DNA of 6,981 bases from Dehalococcoidia bacterium (GTDB taxonomy: Bacteria > Chloroflexota > Dehalococcoidia > Lucifugimonadales > JAGWBF01), in assembly GCA_021296015.1 (NCBI GenBank), contig JAGWBG010000088.1, positions 1 to 6,981 of the forward strand, given 5' to 3'. The notes beneath the pieces are model-generated. The model worked only from the letters and a program-made list of their open reading frames with translations, had not been told where the DNA came from and made no database searches. Shown here piece after piece: positions 1-6,435 of the stretch. The position numbers and the translations under genes were made by a program. The number at the start of each line of letters is the position of its first letter. Positions within the stretch are counted from its first letter, which is position 1.

Positions 1-2
1 AA

Positions 3-668
3 CCCAAGTTCAAAGACCGGTGCCCTCAGCTTGTAACTGTCGAGGGCGAGGGCCAGATATGGGTCTGTGACAACAGGCGTGGGAACAGCCCCTCCCAGGG
101 GTCACAGGTGGGATTGAGGTTCGAGGAGCCTGAGAAGCTGCACAGGCTGGACAACTTTGAAGATGTCCGGCCCGGTGGTTACATCCCCTCCGAACACCTG
201 AAGGACATGGACGCCGACGGCGTTGACGTGAGCATAGTCTACCCTTCATGCGGCCTCCGGCTGTTCGGAACCGTACCGGACAGCGATCTCCTGACGGCCA
301 TCTTTAGGGCGTACAATGACCACGTCAGCGAGTTTTGCAGCGAAGACCGCAGGCGGCTCGGTGGCATCGCAATGGTGAACGTTGACGATGTGCAGGTGGG
401 TGTGAAGGAGCTTGAGCGCGCCAAGAAACTGGGCTTTCTCGGTGCTATGATTACAGTTTACCCTCCCGAGGGTCACAGGTATGATTCGGAAGAGTACGAG
501 CCTTTCTGGTCGGCAGCCGAGGACTTGGAGATGCCTCTCAGCTTCCACGCTGCCACAAACCGCTACGGCTCGGGAGAAGGCTTCCACCTCTCGGAACAGG
601 GCAGGTTTGCCCACCGATTACGGTGTGCGGATGTCTCTCGCCGATATGATTATCGGCGGAGTATTTGA
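3..668 (+). pseudogene. Amidohydrolase (Amidohydro_2 type), N-terminal piece of a frameshifted copy; 5' end outside window
   Basis: The frame is open from base 3, so the gene begins to the left. Alignment by eye with the intact paralog at 1185-2309 puts base 3 opposite its residue 26, so about 25 residues are missing. The start at base 108 that an ORF finder might choose (GTG) lies inside the conserved region and is not real. The piece carries the block around VRPGGYIP, the DGVDVS segment, the GAMITVYPP strand and the FHAATN motif, whose His matches a metal ligand of TIM-barrel amidohydrolases. After the SGEG motif and about 10 more residues the homology stops at bases 603-616. The frame then runs through unrelated residues to a stop at 666-668. 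The family contains metal-dependent hydrolases and decarboxylases of the ACMSD type; the substrate cannot be told. I am confident of the family and of the frame break, but not of whether the break is biological. Confidence 0.88.
603..616 (+). other. Frameshift site in the first amidohydrolase
   Basis: The reading frame moves from position class 0 (mod 3) to class 1 within these bases. Between the SGEG motif and VRMSL there are 43 bases here against 51 in the intact paralog, a net difference of 8. Upstream of 603 only the first frame matches the paralog and downstream of 616 only the second does. The simplest local alignment has the segment ATTAACTTT of the paralog, plus two more bases, missing. 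Confidence 0.85.
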
Positions 669-1038
669 GCGCTTTCCAAAGCTGCAGGTAGGAGCAGTGG
701 AACACGAGTTGTCCTGGATTCCCCACTTCCTTGACCGCATGGACTACAACTACAACCAGCGGTCCGTCGGAGTACAGGGATACCGGTTCAAGGATGACAT
801 GCTTCCCAGTGACTTCTTCCGCCGCAACGTGTTCGTTGGCTTCCAGGAAGACGCCTTGGGCATCCAGCTTAGGGACCTCATAGGTGTGGAAACCCTCCAG
901 TGGGGCTCAGACTACCCCCACCAGGAATCCACTTTCCCCAGGAGTCAGGAGATTCTTGAGGAGATTCTGGCCGACTGCACCGAGGAAGAGAAGGCGATGA
1001 TTGCCGGTGGGAACGCTGCCAGGGTGTACAAGATTTAA
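631..1038 (+). pseudogene. Amidohydrolase, C-terminal piece of the frameshifted copy
   Basis: This is the continuation of the preceding gene in the next frame. Clear homology to the paralog resumes at bases 616-630 (the residues before VRMSL). ATG 631 is the first possible start inside it, but no Shine-Dalgarno sequence precedes it, so I read this as a fragment and not as an independent gene. It holds the remaining metal-site and active-site motifs of the barrel: the His of AVEHE and the Asp of WGSDYPHQE, followed by the C-terminal helix ending ARVYKI. About 23 of some 136 residues differ from the paralog by my count, and 45 consecutive residues near the end are identical. Over those 45 codons every base difference from the paralog (14 by my count) is at a third position and silent. 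This shows the segment was still under protein-level selection very recently. Confidence 0.85.
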
Positions 1039-1082
1039 GCACCCTCCAGTATAAAGATAACGCAGTGTTCAGAATACATTTG

Positions 1083-1126
1083 ACACAGAGTCACAGAGAC
1101 CTAGCAAGTCCTCTGTGGCTCTCTGT
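1083..1126. repeat. Imperfect inverted repeat (ACAGAG/CTCTGT type)
   Basis: The left arm is 1083-1098 and the right arm is 1111-1126, with a 12-base loop. Fourteen of 16 positions pair perfectly. Each arm is itself built of CACAGAG/CTCTGTG units. No T-run follows, so it is a poor intrinsic terminator for the upstream gene. Its form, a CACAGAG-type direct repeat on one arm and its complement on the other, resembles dispersed palindromic intergenic repeats of bacteria, but no second copy is present in this window. It sits between the two amidohydrolase copies and ends directly before the expected -35 region of the second. Confidence 0.7.
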
Positions 1127-1149
1127 ATCTGCGCTAACATTCAGCTCAA

Positions 1150-1155
1150 TATAAT
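1150..1155 (+). promoter_or_regulatory. Probable -10 element for the second amidohydrolase
   Basis: A perfect TATAAT lies 29 bases before the ATG at 1185. No good -35 box is found 16-18 bases upstream; that position falls at the right end of the inverted repeat. The strong AGGAGGT at 1173-1179 lies between it and the start codon, which fits a short leader. Confidence 0.4.
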
Positions 1156-1184
1156 AACTAGACCGACAGAGCAGGAGGTATACC

Positions 1185-2309
1185 ATGCCAGGATATAGAA
1201 TCATATCATCGGATAACCACGTCTTTGAGCCTCCGGACCTGTGGAGCAGCAGGATAGACTCCAAATTCAAGGACAGAGCGCCGGTGATTCGCCGCGACGA
1301 AGATGGCAACGACTATTGGTACGTAGATAACAAAAAGGTGACTGGGACTCCCTTCGGGTTCGGGGGTGCCCAGGTGGGCCGGAGATTTGACGCTCCCCAG
1401 GAGATGACTTCAGGGGACGTATTCGAGAACGTCCGTCCCGGAGGCTATATCCCGGAGGAGCAAATCAAGGATATGGATACTGACGGCGTGGACGTGAGCA
1501 TACTTTACCCCACCGTTGGTCTTCAGCTGTTCAAGCAGCCGGATAGCCAGCTTCTGTCCGGCATCTTCAGCGCGTACAATGACTGGCTTGCCGACTTCTG
1601 TAACGCAAATCCCAAGCGGCTGGCCGGAATTGCCATGATTAACCTGGACGACGTAGCCGAGGGCGTCAAGGAACTGGAGCGCTCACATAAGAAGGGCCTC
1701 ATCGGAGCCATGATTACAGTGTACCCACCCATTGGCAGAAGGTACGACTCTCCTGAATACGAGTCCCTCTGGGCAGCAGCCCAGGACCTGGGGATGCCCC
1801 TTGGCCTCCACGCCGCCACAAACCGGTTCGGCTCCGGGGAAGGCGACAACTCAGAAACCGGCAGGATGGCCATCACCATTAACTTTGACCACTACGTGCG
1901 AATGTCCCTTACCGACATGATATTCAGCGGTGTGTTCGAGCGCTATCCCAAGCTCCAGGCCGGAGCGGTGGAGCACGAGGTGTCTTGGGCCGCCCACTTC
2001 ATTGACCGTATGGACTACAACTACAACCAGAGAGCGCCGGGCGTGCAGGGAGTACGGTTCAAGAACGATATGCTTCCCAGCGACTTCTTCCGCAGCAATA
2101 TATTCATCGGCTTCCAGGAGGATGCCCTAGGTATACAGATGAGGGGTATCATCGGTGCGGAGAACCTCCAGTGGGGGTCCGACTATCCCCACCAGGAGTC
2201 CACCTTCCCCAGAAGCCAGGAGATCCTTGAGGAGATTCTGGCGGACTGCACCGAGGAAGAGAAGGCGATGATTGCCGGCGGAAACGCCGCCAGAGTGTAT
2301 AACCTCTAA
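1185..2309 (+). CDS. Amidohydrolase (Amidohydro_2, TIM-barrel metal-dependent hydrolase)
   Basis: An intact gene of 374 residues, a usual length for the family. The start is fixed by AGGAGGT at 1173-1179, five bases before ATG. Family motifs appear in order: DNHVFE at residues 10-15 (the N-terminal DxHxxE metal-binding motif), His209 in LHAATN after a beta strand, His264 in VEHE, and Asp333 in GSDYPH, the expected catalytic or metal Asp at the end of the barrel. The family includes ACMSD-like decarboxylases and hydrolases of small organic acids; the substrate here is unknown. There is no signal peptide or membrane segment, so it is probably cytoplasmic. It is a tandem paralog of the broken gene just upstream. 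It has a candidate promoter of its own (1150-1155) and a terminator (2341-2370), so it can be expressed alone. The family call is firm and the reaction is open. Confidence 0.95.
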   Translation: MPGYRIISSDNHVFEPPDLWSSRIDSKFKDRAPVIRRDEDGNDYWYVDNKKVTGTPFGFGGAQVGRRFDAPQEMTSGDVFENVRPGGYIPEEQIKDMDTDGVDVSILYPTVGLQLFKQPDSQLLSGIFSAYNDWLADFCNANPKRLAGIAMINLDDVAEGVKELERSHKKGLIGAMITVYPPIGRRYDSPEYESLWAAAQDLGMPLGLHAATNRFGSGEGDNSETGRMAITINFDHYVRMSLTDMIFSGVFERYPKLQAGAVEHEVSWAAHFIDRMDYNYNQRAPGVQGVRFKNDMLPSDFFRSNIFIGFQEDALGIQMRGIIGAENLQWGSDYPHQESTFPRSQEILEEILADCTEEEKAMIAGGNAARVYNL

Positions 2310-2340
2310 GAGTGACTCAGACTCACATCACCTTTGCTAA

Positions 2341-2370
2341 GGAGGCTCTCCCTTGAGAGCCTCCCTTTAG
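2341..2370 (+). terminator. Intrinsic terminator after the second amidohydrolase
   Basis: A perfect 10-bp stem (GGAGGCTCTC at 2341-2350 with GAGAGCCTCC at 2355-2364) closes a four-base CCTT loop. CTTTAG follows. The T-tract is short, but the stem is strong and it starts 31 bases after the stop codon. Confidence 0.8.
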
Positions 2371-2397
2371 TCACGGCTTAGAGTATGAGGTGGTTTG

Positions 2398-3147
2398 ATG
2401 CTACAAAAGGCGTTGGACCTTACTGATAGGGTTCTGAGTGTCCGGGACACTCTCACTCTCAACGATAGCGATCTGGCGGATGAGTGGCATCGGGTCGCGC
2501 TTCTACACCTAGACCGGTCTTTCGTTGCGTTGGAGGCGGTGAGGCTCGTTTCAGCTAATGGATTGCTCGAACCGGCATTGGTGTTGACTCGGCACTTATT
2601 TGAACTCGCTGTGAATGTAAGATATCTTGCGAACGACCCGATGGTCATGGTGCCCCTTTACCTAAAACATAGCAAAATTCCTTTGACTCCTGAGGAGCGA
2701 GACAAGACGGCACAAGAACTGGAATACTTATGGAAAAAATGGGAAGAAGGAGACTACGCCGGCGTTTCAAAATCATTGCTCCCTAACAAGCCATGGAAAC
2801 CGTTAAAGGAGATGTGCAAGGACCTCAATTGTTTGAACCACTACTGGACGATGTATAGGGCCTCTTCGGAAGTCGCTCACGGCGGAGCCTACGAGATAGA
2901 CTCAACAATGCTGGAACTGATCGGCTACCAGCAGAGGCCAGATTGGGAATTGCCAAAGGACTTGCTGAGCGCATTAACCTACTTTGGCTGGGTCGCAGAG
3001 ATCAGTCGCAAAGTGTTCCCTTCCCTAGAGTCTAGAATTCAGATTAGCTCCGCTTGGGGCGACGAAATCGACGCATTAAAGCAGCAAATAAAGGGACATG
3101 CTATGGGACATGCTAGGAGTGTCCATGGCAGCTCAGATGCTCGCTAA
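2398..3147 (+). CDS. Helical protein, DUF5677-like, function unknown
   Basis: The protein has 249 residues from ATG 2398. A TTG three bases earlier is possible, but GAGGTG at 2387-2392 is correctly spaced (five bases) only for the ATG. It is mostly alpha-helical with no signal peptide or membrane helix. Residues about 37-80 (RSFVALEAVRLV through FELAVNVRYL, with a TRHLFEL core) and the later YRASSEVAHGG near residue 160 resemble the conserved blocks of DUF5677: an RxxxE helix and a serine/histidine SSxxxHG motif. This comes from memory of the family and is moderate. No enzymatic role is known to me. By eye the gene is richer in A and T, with codons such as TTA, AAA and ATA, than both neighbouring enzymes, which could mean separate origin. 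Its last 23 bases overlap the next gene, so the two are probably translated from one message. Confidence 0.8.
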   Translation: MLQKALDLTDRVLSVRDTLTLNDSDLADEWHRVALLHLDRSFVALEAVRLVSANGLLEPALVLTRHLFELAVNVRYLANDPMVMVPLYLKHSKIPLTPEERDKTAQELEYLWKKWEEGDYAGVSKSLLPNKPWKPLKEMCKDLNCLNHYWTMYRASSEVAHGGAYEIDSTMLELIGYQQRPDWELPKDLLSALTYFGWVAEISRKVFPSLESRIQISSAWGDEIDALKQQIKGHAMGHARSVHGSSDAR

Positions 3148-3493
3148 AGTTATAGGGTACTTACTCGTGGGCCTCATGGCAGTTGTCGTTATGGCGGGAT
3201 GTGGACTTGGCGAGCCTGAGAATACCCCAACACCTCAGCCAGATAGAGGGACATTGGCGGAAGGGGAGGCTATTGCAATTGTCTAAACCCACCTTGCTTC
3301 TCGCTATAGTGGCGAGAAGACATGCCTGGAGATTTATTCCAGGACTGCTGGAAGCTGGACCGGGAAATATCTAGGCAACGGGGTCTGGTCCGTGACTAAC
3401 AATGGGGTTCCACGTGGGTATTGGGAACTCTTTGAGAGGTCCGGGGCTGTAAGCGAGGACCAGACGTCTAGCATTCTTCACCCGGGATGCTAA
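3125..3493 (+). pseudogene. Small lipoprotein interrupted by an in-frame TAA
   Basis: ATG 3125 has AGGAG at 3115-3119, five bases upstream, and overlaps the preceding gene by 23 bases. Earlier in-frame ATGs at 3098 and 3110 lack such a site. The first residues form a signal peptide: Lys8, a hydrophobic stretch of about 15, then VMAGC with Cys26 as the probable lipidation site, followed by a Pro/Thr-rich linker. TAA at 3284-3286 ends the product after 53 codons. The same frame stays open for 68 more codons to TAA 3491-3493 and keeps protein-like character: KTCLEIY, SWTGKYLGNGVWSV, GYWELFERSGAV. The simplest origin is a CAA (Gln) to TAA change. A full product of about 121 residues would suit a small secreted lipoprotein with a single beta-rich domain. 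I know no function. It could be a real truncation or a base-call error. Confidence 0.7.
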
Positions 3494-3500
3494 AGACATC

Positions 3501-3527
3501 GGTGACAGGTCAGCCCCCGTTGTCACC
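3501..3527. terminator. Possible hairpin between convergent genes
   Basis: GGTGACA at 3501-3507 pairs with TGTCACC at 3521-3527 across a 13-base loop. It lies in the 40-base gap between the lipoprotein frame (+) and the epoxide hydrolase (-), where a shared terminator would be expected. The T-tract is weak on either strand, so this is tentative. Confidence 0.35.
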
Positions 3528-3533
3528 CCTCCT

Positions 3534-4688
3534 TTATCCTCGGTATGGCCGGAAGAAGGCGCGCAGGTCTTCAGCCAGCAGATCCGGCACCTCCATAGCG
3601 GCGAAGTGACCTCCTTTGGGCATCACCGTCCAGCGCGCTATGTCGTAGCTGCGCTCGGCCCACTCCCGTGGAGGACGGCTTATCTCCTTGGGAAAGGCGG
3701 CAAAAGCGCAGGGGACCTGGTTCCGCTCTCCCCTTGCCGGGACCCAGGGATTGTGGTGAGTCTCGTAATAGAGGCGGTCGGCAGAGTTGATACTCTGGGT
3801 CACCCAGTAGATAGTAACGTTGGTTAGAAGCTCATCCTTGGTATAGACACTCTCTACGTCACCGTTGCAGTCGCTCCAGGTGCGCCATTTCTCCACGATC
3901 CACGCTGCCAGACCCGCCGGGGAGTCGTTCAGCCCATACCCAAGGGTCTGGGGCTTGGTCCTCTGGATGTGCATGTACCCCTGTTCAGCCTGCCACCAAT
4001 GATCACGCTCCTGGAGGAACACCTTCTCCGCCTCGGTCAGCTCGGGTTCCCCCGATCCGGGAACCGGGGCAGCTCCACCCAGCATAGTCACGTGAAAACC
4101 GACCACATTCTGCGGGTAGGCATATCCGAGACGCGTAGTCACGCCGGCTCCCCAGTCGCCTCCCTGGGCGGCGAAACGCTCATAGCCCAGCCCCTCGGTC
4201 ATCAGCTTGGCCCATAAGTCCGAGATTCGCCAACTGGCCATTCCCCGCTCCTTCGGCGGGTCTGAAAAGCCGTAGCCGGGCATAGAGGGAACCACAACAT
4301 CGAAAGAGTCCGCCGGATCGCCCCCATGGCTGGCCGGGTCAGTGAGCATCGGTATAATCTTTAGCATCTCGAAGAAGGAGCCAGGCCATCCGTGAGTGAT
4401 GATGATGGGCAATGGGTTAGGCCCCTTGCCGCGCTCGTGAATGAAGTGGATACCCAGTCCGTCTACGGCGGTGCGGTACTGATTGAACTCATTGATGGCT
4501 CTCTCCTGGGCCCGCCAGTCAAAACTATCACGCCAGTACTCCACAAGTTCCTTTATATAGGCCAGGTTTGAGCCGTAGTCCCAGCCTGAGCCTGGAATCT
4601 CATCGGGCCAACGGGTACGGGCCAGACGCTTTCGCAAGTCTTCAAGGACATCGTCCGCGACGTGTATCCGGAAGGGTTGTATATCCAT
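3534..4688 (-). CDS. Epoxide hydrolase (EHN domain plus alpha/beta hydrolase)
   Basis: The protein has 384 residues and is full length for the microsomal/juvenile-hormone type of epoxide hydrolase. The start ATG (4686-4688) has AGGAGGA at 4702-4696 with a seven-base spacer. Residues about 2-105 form the EHN cap (FRIHVADDVLEDLRKRLART, then a tryptophan-rich region). The alpha/beta core follows, with the oxyanion motif HGWPGS at 99-104, the nucleophile Asp178 in GGDWGA, a probable acid Glu335 in FPKE, and the catalytic His361 in GGHFAAME. Tyr307/Tyr308 (LYYE) are candidates for the epoxide-activating lid tyrosine. The enzyme opens epoxides to vicinal diols through an ester on the Asp. It has no signal peptide or N-terminal anchor, unlike mammalian mEH, and is probably soluble. 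It is transcribed away from the SIMPL gene and convergent with the lipoprotein, so it seems to be a single-gene unit. All catalytic residues are present. Confidence 0.95.
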   Translation of the reverse strand: MDIQPFRIHVADDVLEDLRKRLARTRWPDEIPGSGWDYGSNLAYIKELVEYWRDSFDWRAQERAINEFNQYRTAVDGLGIHFIHERGKGPNPLPIIITHGWPGSFFEMLKIIPMLTDPASHGGDPADSFDVVVPSMPGYGFSDPPKERGMASWRISDLWAKLMTEGLGYERFAAQGGDWGAGVTTRLGYAYPQNVVGFHVTMLGGAAPVPGSGEPELTEAEKVFLQERDHWWQAEQGYMHIQRTKPQTLGYGLNDSPAGLAAWIVEKWRTWSDCNGDVESVYTKDELLTNVTIYWVTQSINSADRLYYETHHNPWVPARGERNQVPCAFAAFPKEISRPPREWAERSYDIARWTVMPKGGHFAAMEVPDLLAEDLRAFFRPYRG

Positions 4689-4827
4689 CCTGGTGTCCTC
4701 CTGAAGCGGTCTGCTTTTCGTAGGCTAGGTAATAGTTTAGCAGAGAACGGCTCAAGGGAACACTACATCAGCACAATGCCGCCGGGAATGGCTTGATACT
4801 CAGTGAATTTTGCAATCTACAGCCGTG

Positions 4828-4854
4828 TTGTCCATCGTATCTAACATCTATAAT
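4828..4854 (+). promoter_or_regulatory. Candidate promoter of the SIMPL lipoprotein gene
   Basis: A perfect TATAAT at 4849-4854, followed by GG, lies 57 bases before the start codon. The best -35 is TTGTCC at 4828-4833 (four of six bases), with a short 15-base spacer. The same TATAATGG appears at 5826 and 6705. Confidence 0.45.
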
Positions 4855-4911
4855 GGCATGGTGTAAATTTATATGGCCGTGGGAACGTTTAATACGTGAG
4901 GAGAAGGACGC

Positions 4912-5757
4912 ATGAAGGGTAGGATGGGACTCACTGCAATGTTGGGAATCGTTGCCTTGCTTGTCATGGGAATAGCCTGTGCCAACGGCGATGCCACGAC
5001 GAGCCCCGACTCAAGTTCCGAGCAGATGATGGAGCAGGCGGCAGGCGGGGCTGCGGCTTCCACTGCATCGCAGGCATCAGGTCCCGCTTCGGGAATATGG
5101 GTCACGGGCCAGGCTAGCGTTAACGTCGAGCCGGACCTTGTCCTATTGACGATAGGAGTGGAGACGATGGCAGAGACAGTGGCGGAGGCACGTGCCGAGG
5201 CTGCCAGCAGCATGGACGCAATTATACAGTCCGTCAAGGCTCACGGCCTGGAAGACTCGGACGTGCAGACCCGGTCGTTTAACATCTGGCCCCAGTATGA
5301 GTACCCGGAGGAGATGAGCGGGGATGTGAGAACGAGGAGGCAGGTGCTCATTGGTTACACGGTGAGTAACACTGCCATCGCCAAGATACGGGACGTGGAC
5401 GCCGTCGGGACGATTATTGACGATGTGGCCGAAGCCGGCGGCGATGCGACGAGAATCAACGGCATCAGCTTCAACGTTGAGGACCCGAAGCCGTTCATGG
5501 CCCAACTTCGCGAGGACGCTGTGCAGGATGCCACCGCGAAGGCCGAGCATCTGGCAAGCCTCGCTGACGTGAACCTTGGCGACCTGGTCTTCATTAGCGA
5601 GGTGGGTGCGAGCACACCGGTAGCACGGGGCTTCGCGGAGGAGGCTTTTATGGCAATGGCGACATCCTCATCGCCTACTCTCATCAGTGGAGGCGAGTTA
5701 CAGCTAAATATGAACGTGCAGGTGGTCTTCTCAATCGGTAGCTCAAACGGTAGCTAA
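4912..5757 (+). CDS. SIMPL-domain (DUF541, YggE-like) lipoprotein
   Basis: The protein has 281 residues. GAGGAG at 4898-4903 lies eight bases before ATG. The N-terminus carries a signal peptide (Lys2, Arg4, then a hydrophobic core) ending in MGIAC, with Cys23 a probable lipid-attachment site; Gly at -3 makes the lipobox a little unusual. A low-complexity Ser/Ala/Gly linker covers about residues 24-58. The SIMPL domain runs from about 60 to 278. It shows the typical GIWVTGQASVNVEPD opening strand, the VETMAETVAEARAEA helix, then the VQTRSFNIWPQYEY block, the conserved IGYTVSNT strand, and AKAEHLASLADV followed by a final beta strand. The biochemical role of the family is not settled; E. coli YggE is linked to oxidative-stress tolerance. 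The protein probably sits on the outer face of the cytoplasmic membrane. The gene looks intact and monocistronic. I see no clear terminator after it. Confidence 0.93.
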   Translation: MKGRMGLTAMLGIVALLVMGIACANGDATTSPDSSSEQMMEQAAGGAAASTASQASGPASGIWVTGQASVNVEPDLVLLTIGVETMAETVAEARAEAASSMDAIIQSVKAHGLEDSDVQTRSFNIWPQYEYPEEMSGDVRTRRQVLIGYTVSNTAIAKIRDVDAVGTIIDDVAEAGGDATRINGISFNVEDPKPFMAQLREDAVQDATAKAEHLASLADVNLGDLVFISEVGASTPVARGFAEEAFMAMATSSSPTLISGGELQLNMNVQVVFSIGSSNGS

Positions 5758-5800
5758 AGGTCATTTCCTCAAATCAAGATCTTCCGCGCTGAGACGGGCC

Positions 5801-5831
5801 TTGATGCTATAGGTTCTTCGAAGTATATAAT
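5801..5831 (+). promoter_or_regulatory. Candidate promoter upstream of the solute-binding-protein remnant
   Basis: TATAAT at 5826-5831, followed by GG, has TTGATG at 5801-5806 (four of six) with a long 19-base spacer. An 8-base palindrome, CTTCGAAG at 5816-5823, sits between the two boxes and could be part of an operator. There is no intact gene downstream. Confidence 0.35.
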
Positions 5832-5926
5832 GGCTGCCGGCATTGACTGGCTTGGCTAGAGAAAGTCTGTTAAGGACGCAACCGTTGGTGTTCATTCGGC
5901 GTGTAGGTAGTGTATTTGGAGGGCAT

Positions 5927-6364
5927 CAGATAGGCATCGAGACCGAGTTGGTGCAGCACGACGCCGGCGTCTTCTTCGGCAGCGACCCCGTGGGGGCGTC
6001 GTATCGCAGGTTCTTTGCCGACGTGCAGATGTACGCTTCCGTCACAGGCATAGACCCACAGCAGTCCTTATCTGATCTCCTCTGAAAACACATCCCGACC
6101 AGGGAAAACAACTGGGCCTTTGGGAACGTTTCCCGTGCGTGCAACCAGGAGTACGACAAGCTCTACGCCCAGTTGGAGCAGACTAGAATCGGCCCGGAGC
6201 GAGAGGGGCTGGTAAAACAACTTAACGACATCTACATGCAGAGCTATTACCAAATTCCCTTGGTGGAACGGGGAACCGTTTCCGCCCACGCAAACACCCT
6301 GCAGGGAGTCCGGATAAATGGCTGGGACAGCGAGATGTGGAACATCGCAGAGTGGCGGCGCTGA
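5927..6364 (+). pseudogene. ABC transporter solute-binding protein (SBP_bac_5), C-terminal remnant with in-frame TGA
   Basis: One reading frame gives recognisable C-terminal sequence of a family-5 (peptide/nickel/oligopeptide type) extracellular solute-binding protein. The blocks, in order, are QIGIETELVQHDAGVFFGSD, YRRFFADVQMY, a TGA stop at 6083-6085, then in the same frame IPTRENNWAFGNVSRACN, EYDKLYAQLEQT, EREGLVKQLNDIYMQ, YQIPLVERG and VRINGWDSEMWNIAEWRR before TGA 6362-6364. About 145 residues remain from a family that usually has 500-600, so the whole N-terminal lobe, including signal peptide and lipobox, is absent. The frame upstream of 5927 stays open to about 5843 but does not look like the family. 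No start codon or ribosome site makes sense here. An intact member would bind a peptide or similar solute for an ABC importer; no permease or ATPase gene is in the window. I call it a decayed gene. Confidence 0.82.
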
Positions 6365-6435
6365 GGCTTACGCCATTGCTCTGACCGCGCTTTGCTGGGA
6401 AGAGGCTGCAAAACTAATCAGTGCAAGGGGAGGAA

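Noticed and set aside
1080..1085. TTGACA hexamer that could be a -35 box
   Set aside because: It is 64 bases before the TATAAT at 1150, far outside the usable spacing, and it overlaps the inverted repeat.
4729..4755. Possible minus-strand promoter for the epoxide hydrolase (TTGAGC, 15 bases, TATTAC)
   Set aside because: Both boxes match at only four of six positions and the spacer is short; it is no better than chance in an AT-richer gap.
5761..5895. Minus-strand frame of 44 codons (ATG at 5895-5893) with a protein-like tail SIKARLSAEDLDLRK
   Set aside because: No ribosome site precedes the ATG, the length is within chance expectation, and it overlaps a candidate promoter on the other strand. 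A homology search could revive it.
3284..6085. Genetic-code change or general stop read-through explaining the in-frame TAA and TGA
   Set aside because: TAA ends the intact genes normally, one lesion is TAA and the other TGA, and the TGA-containing gene has also lost its N-terminal lobe. Separate mutations or errors are simpler.
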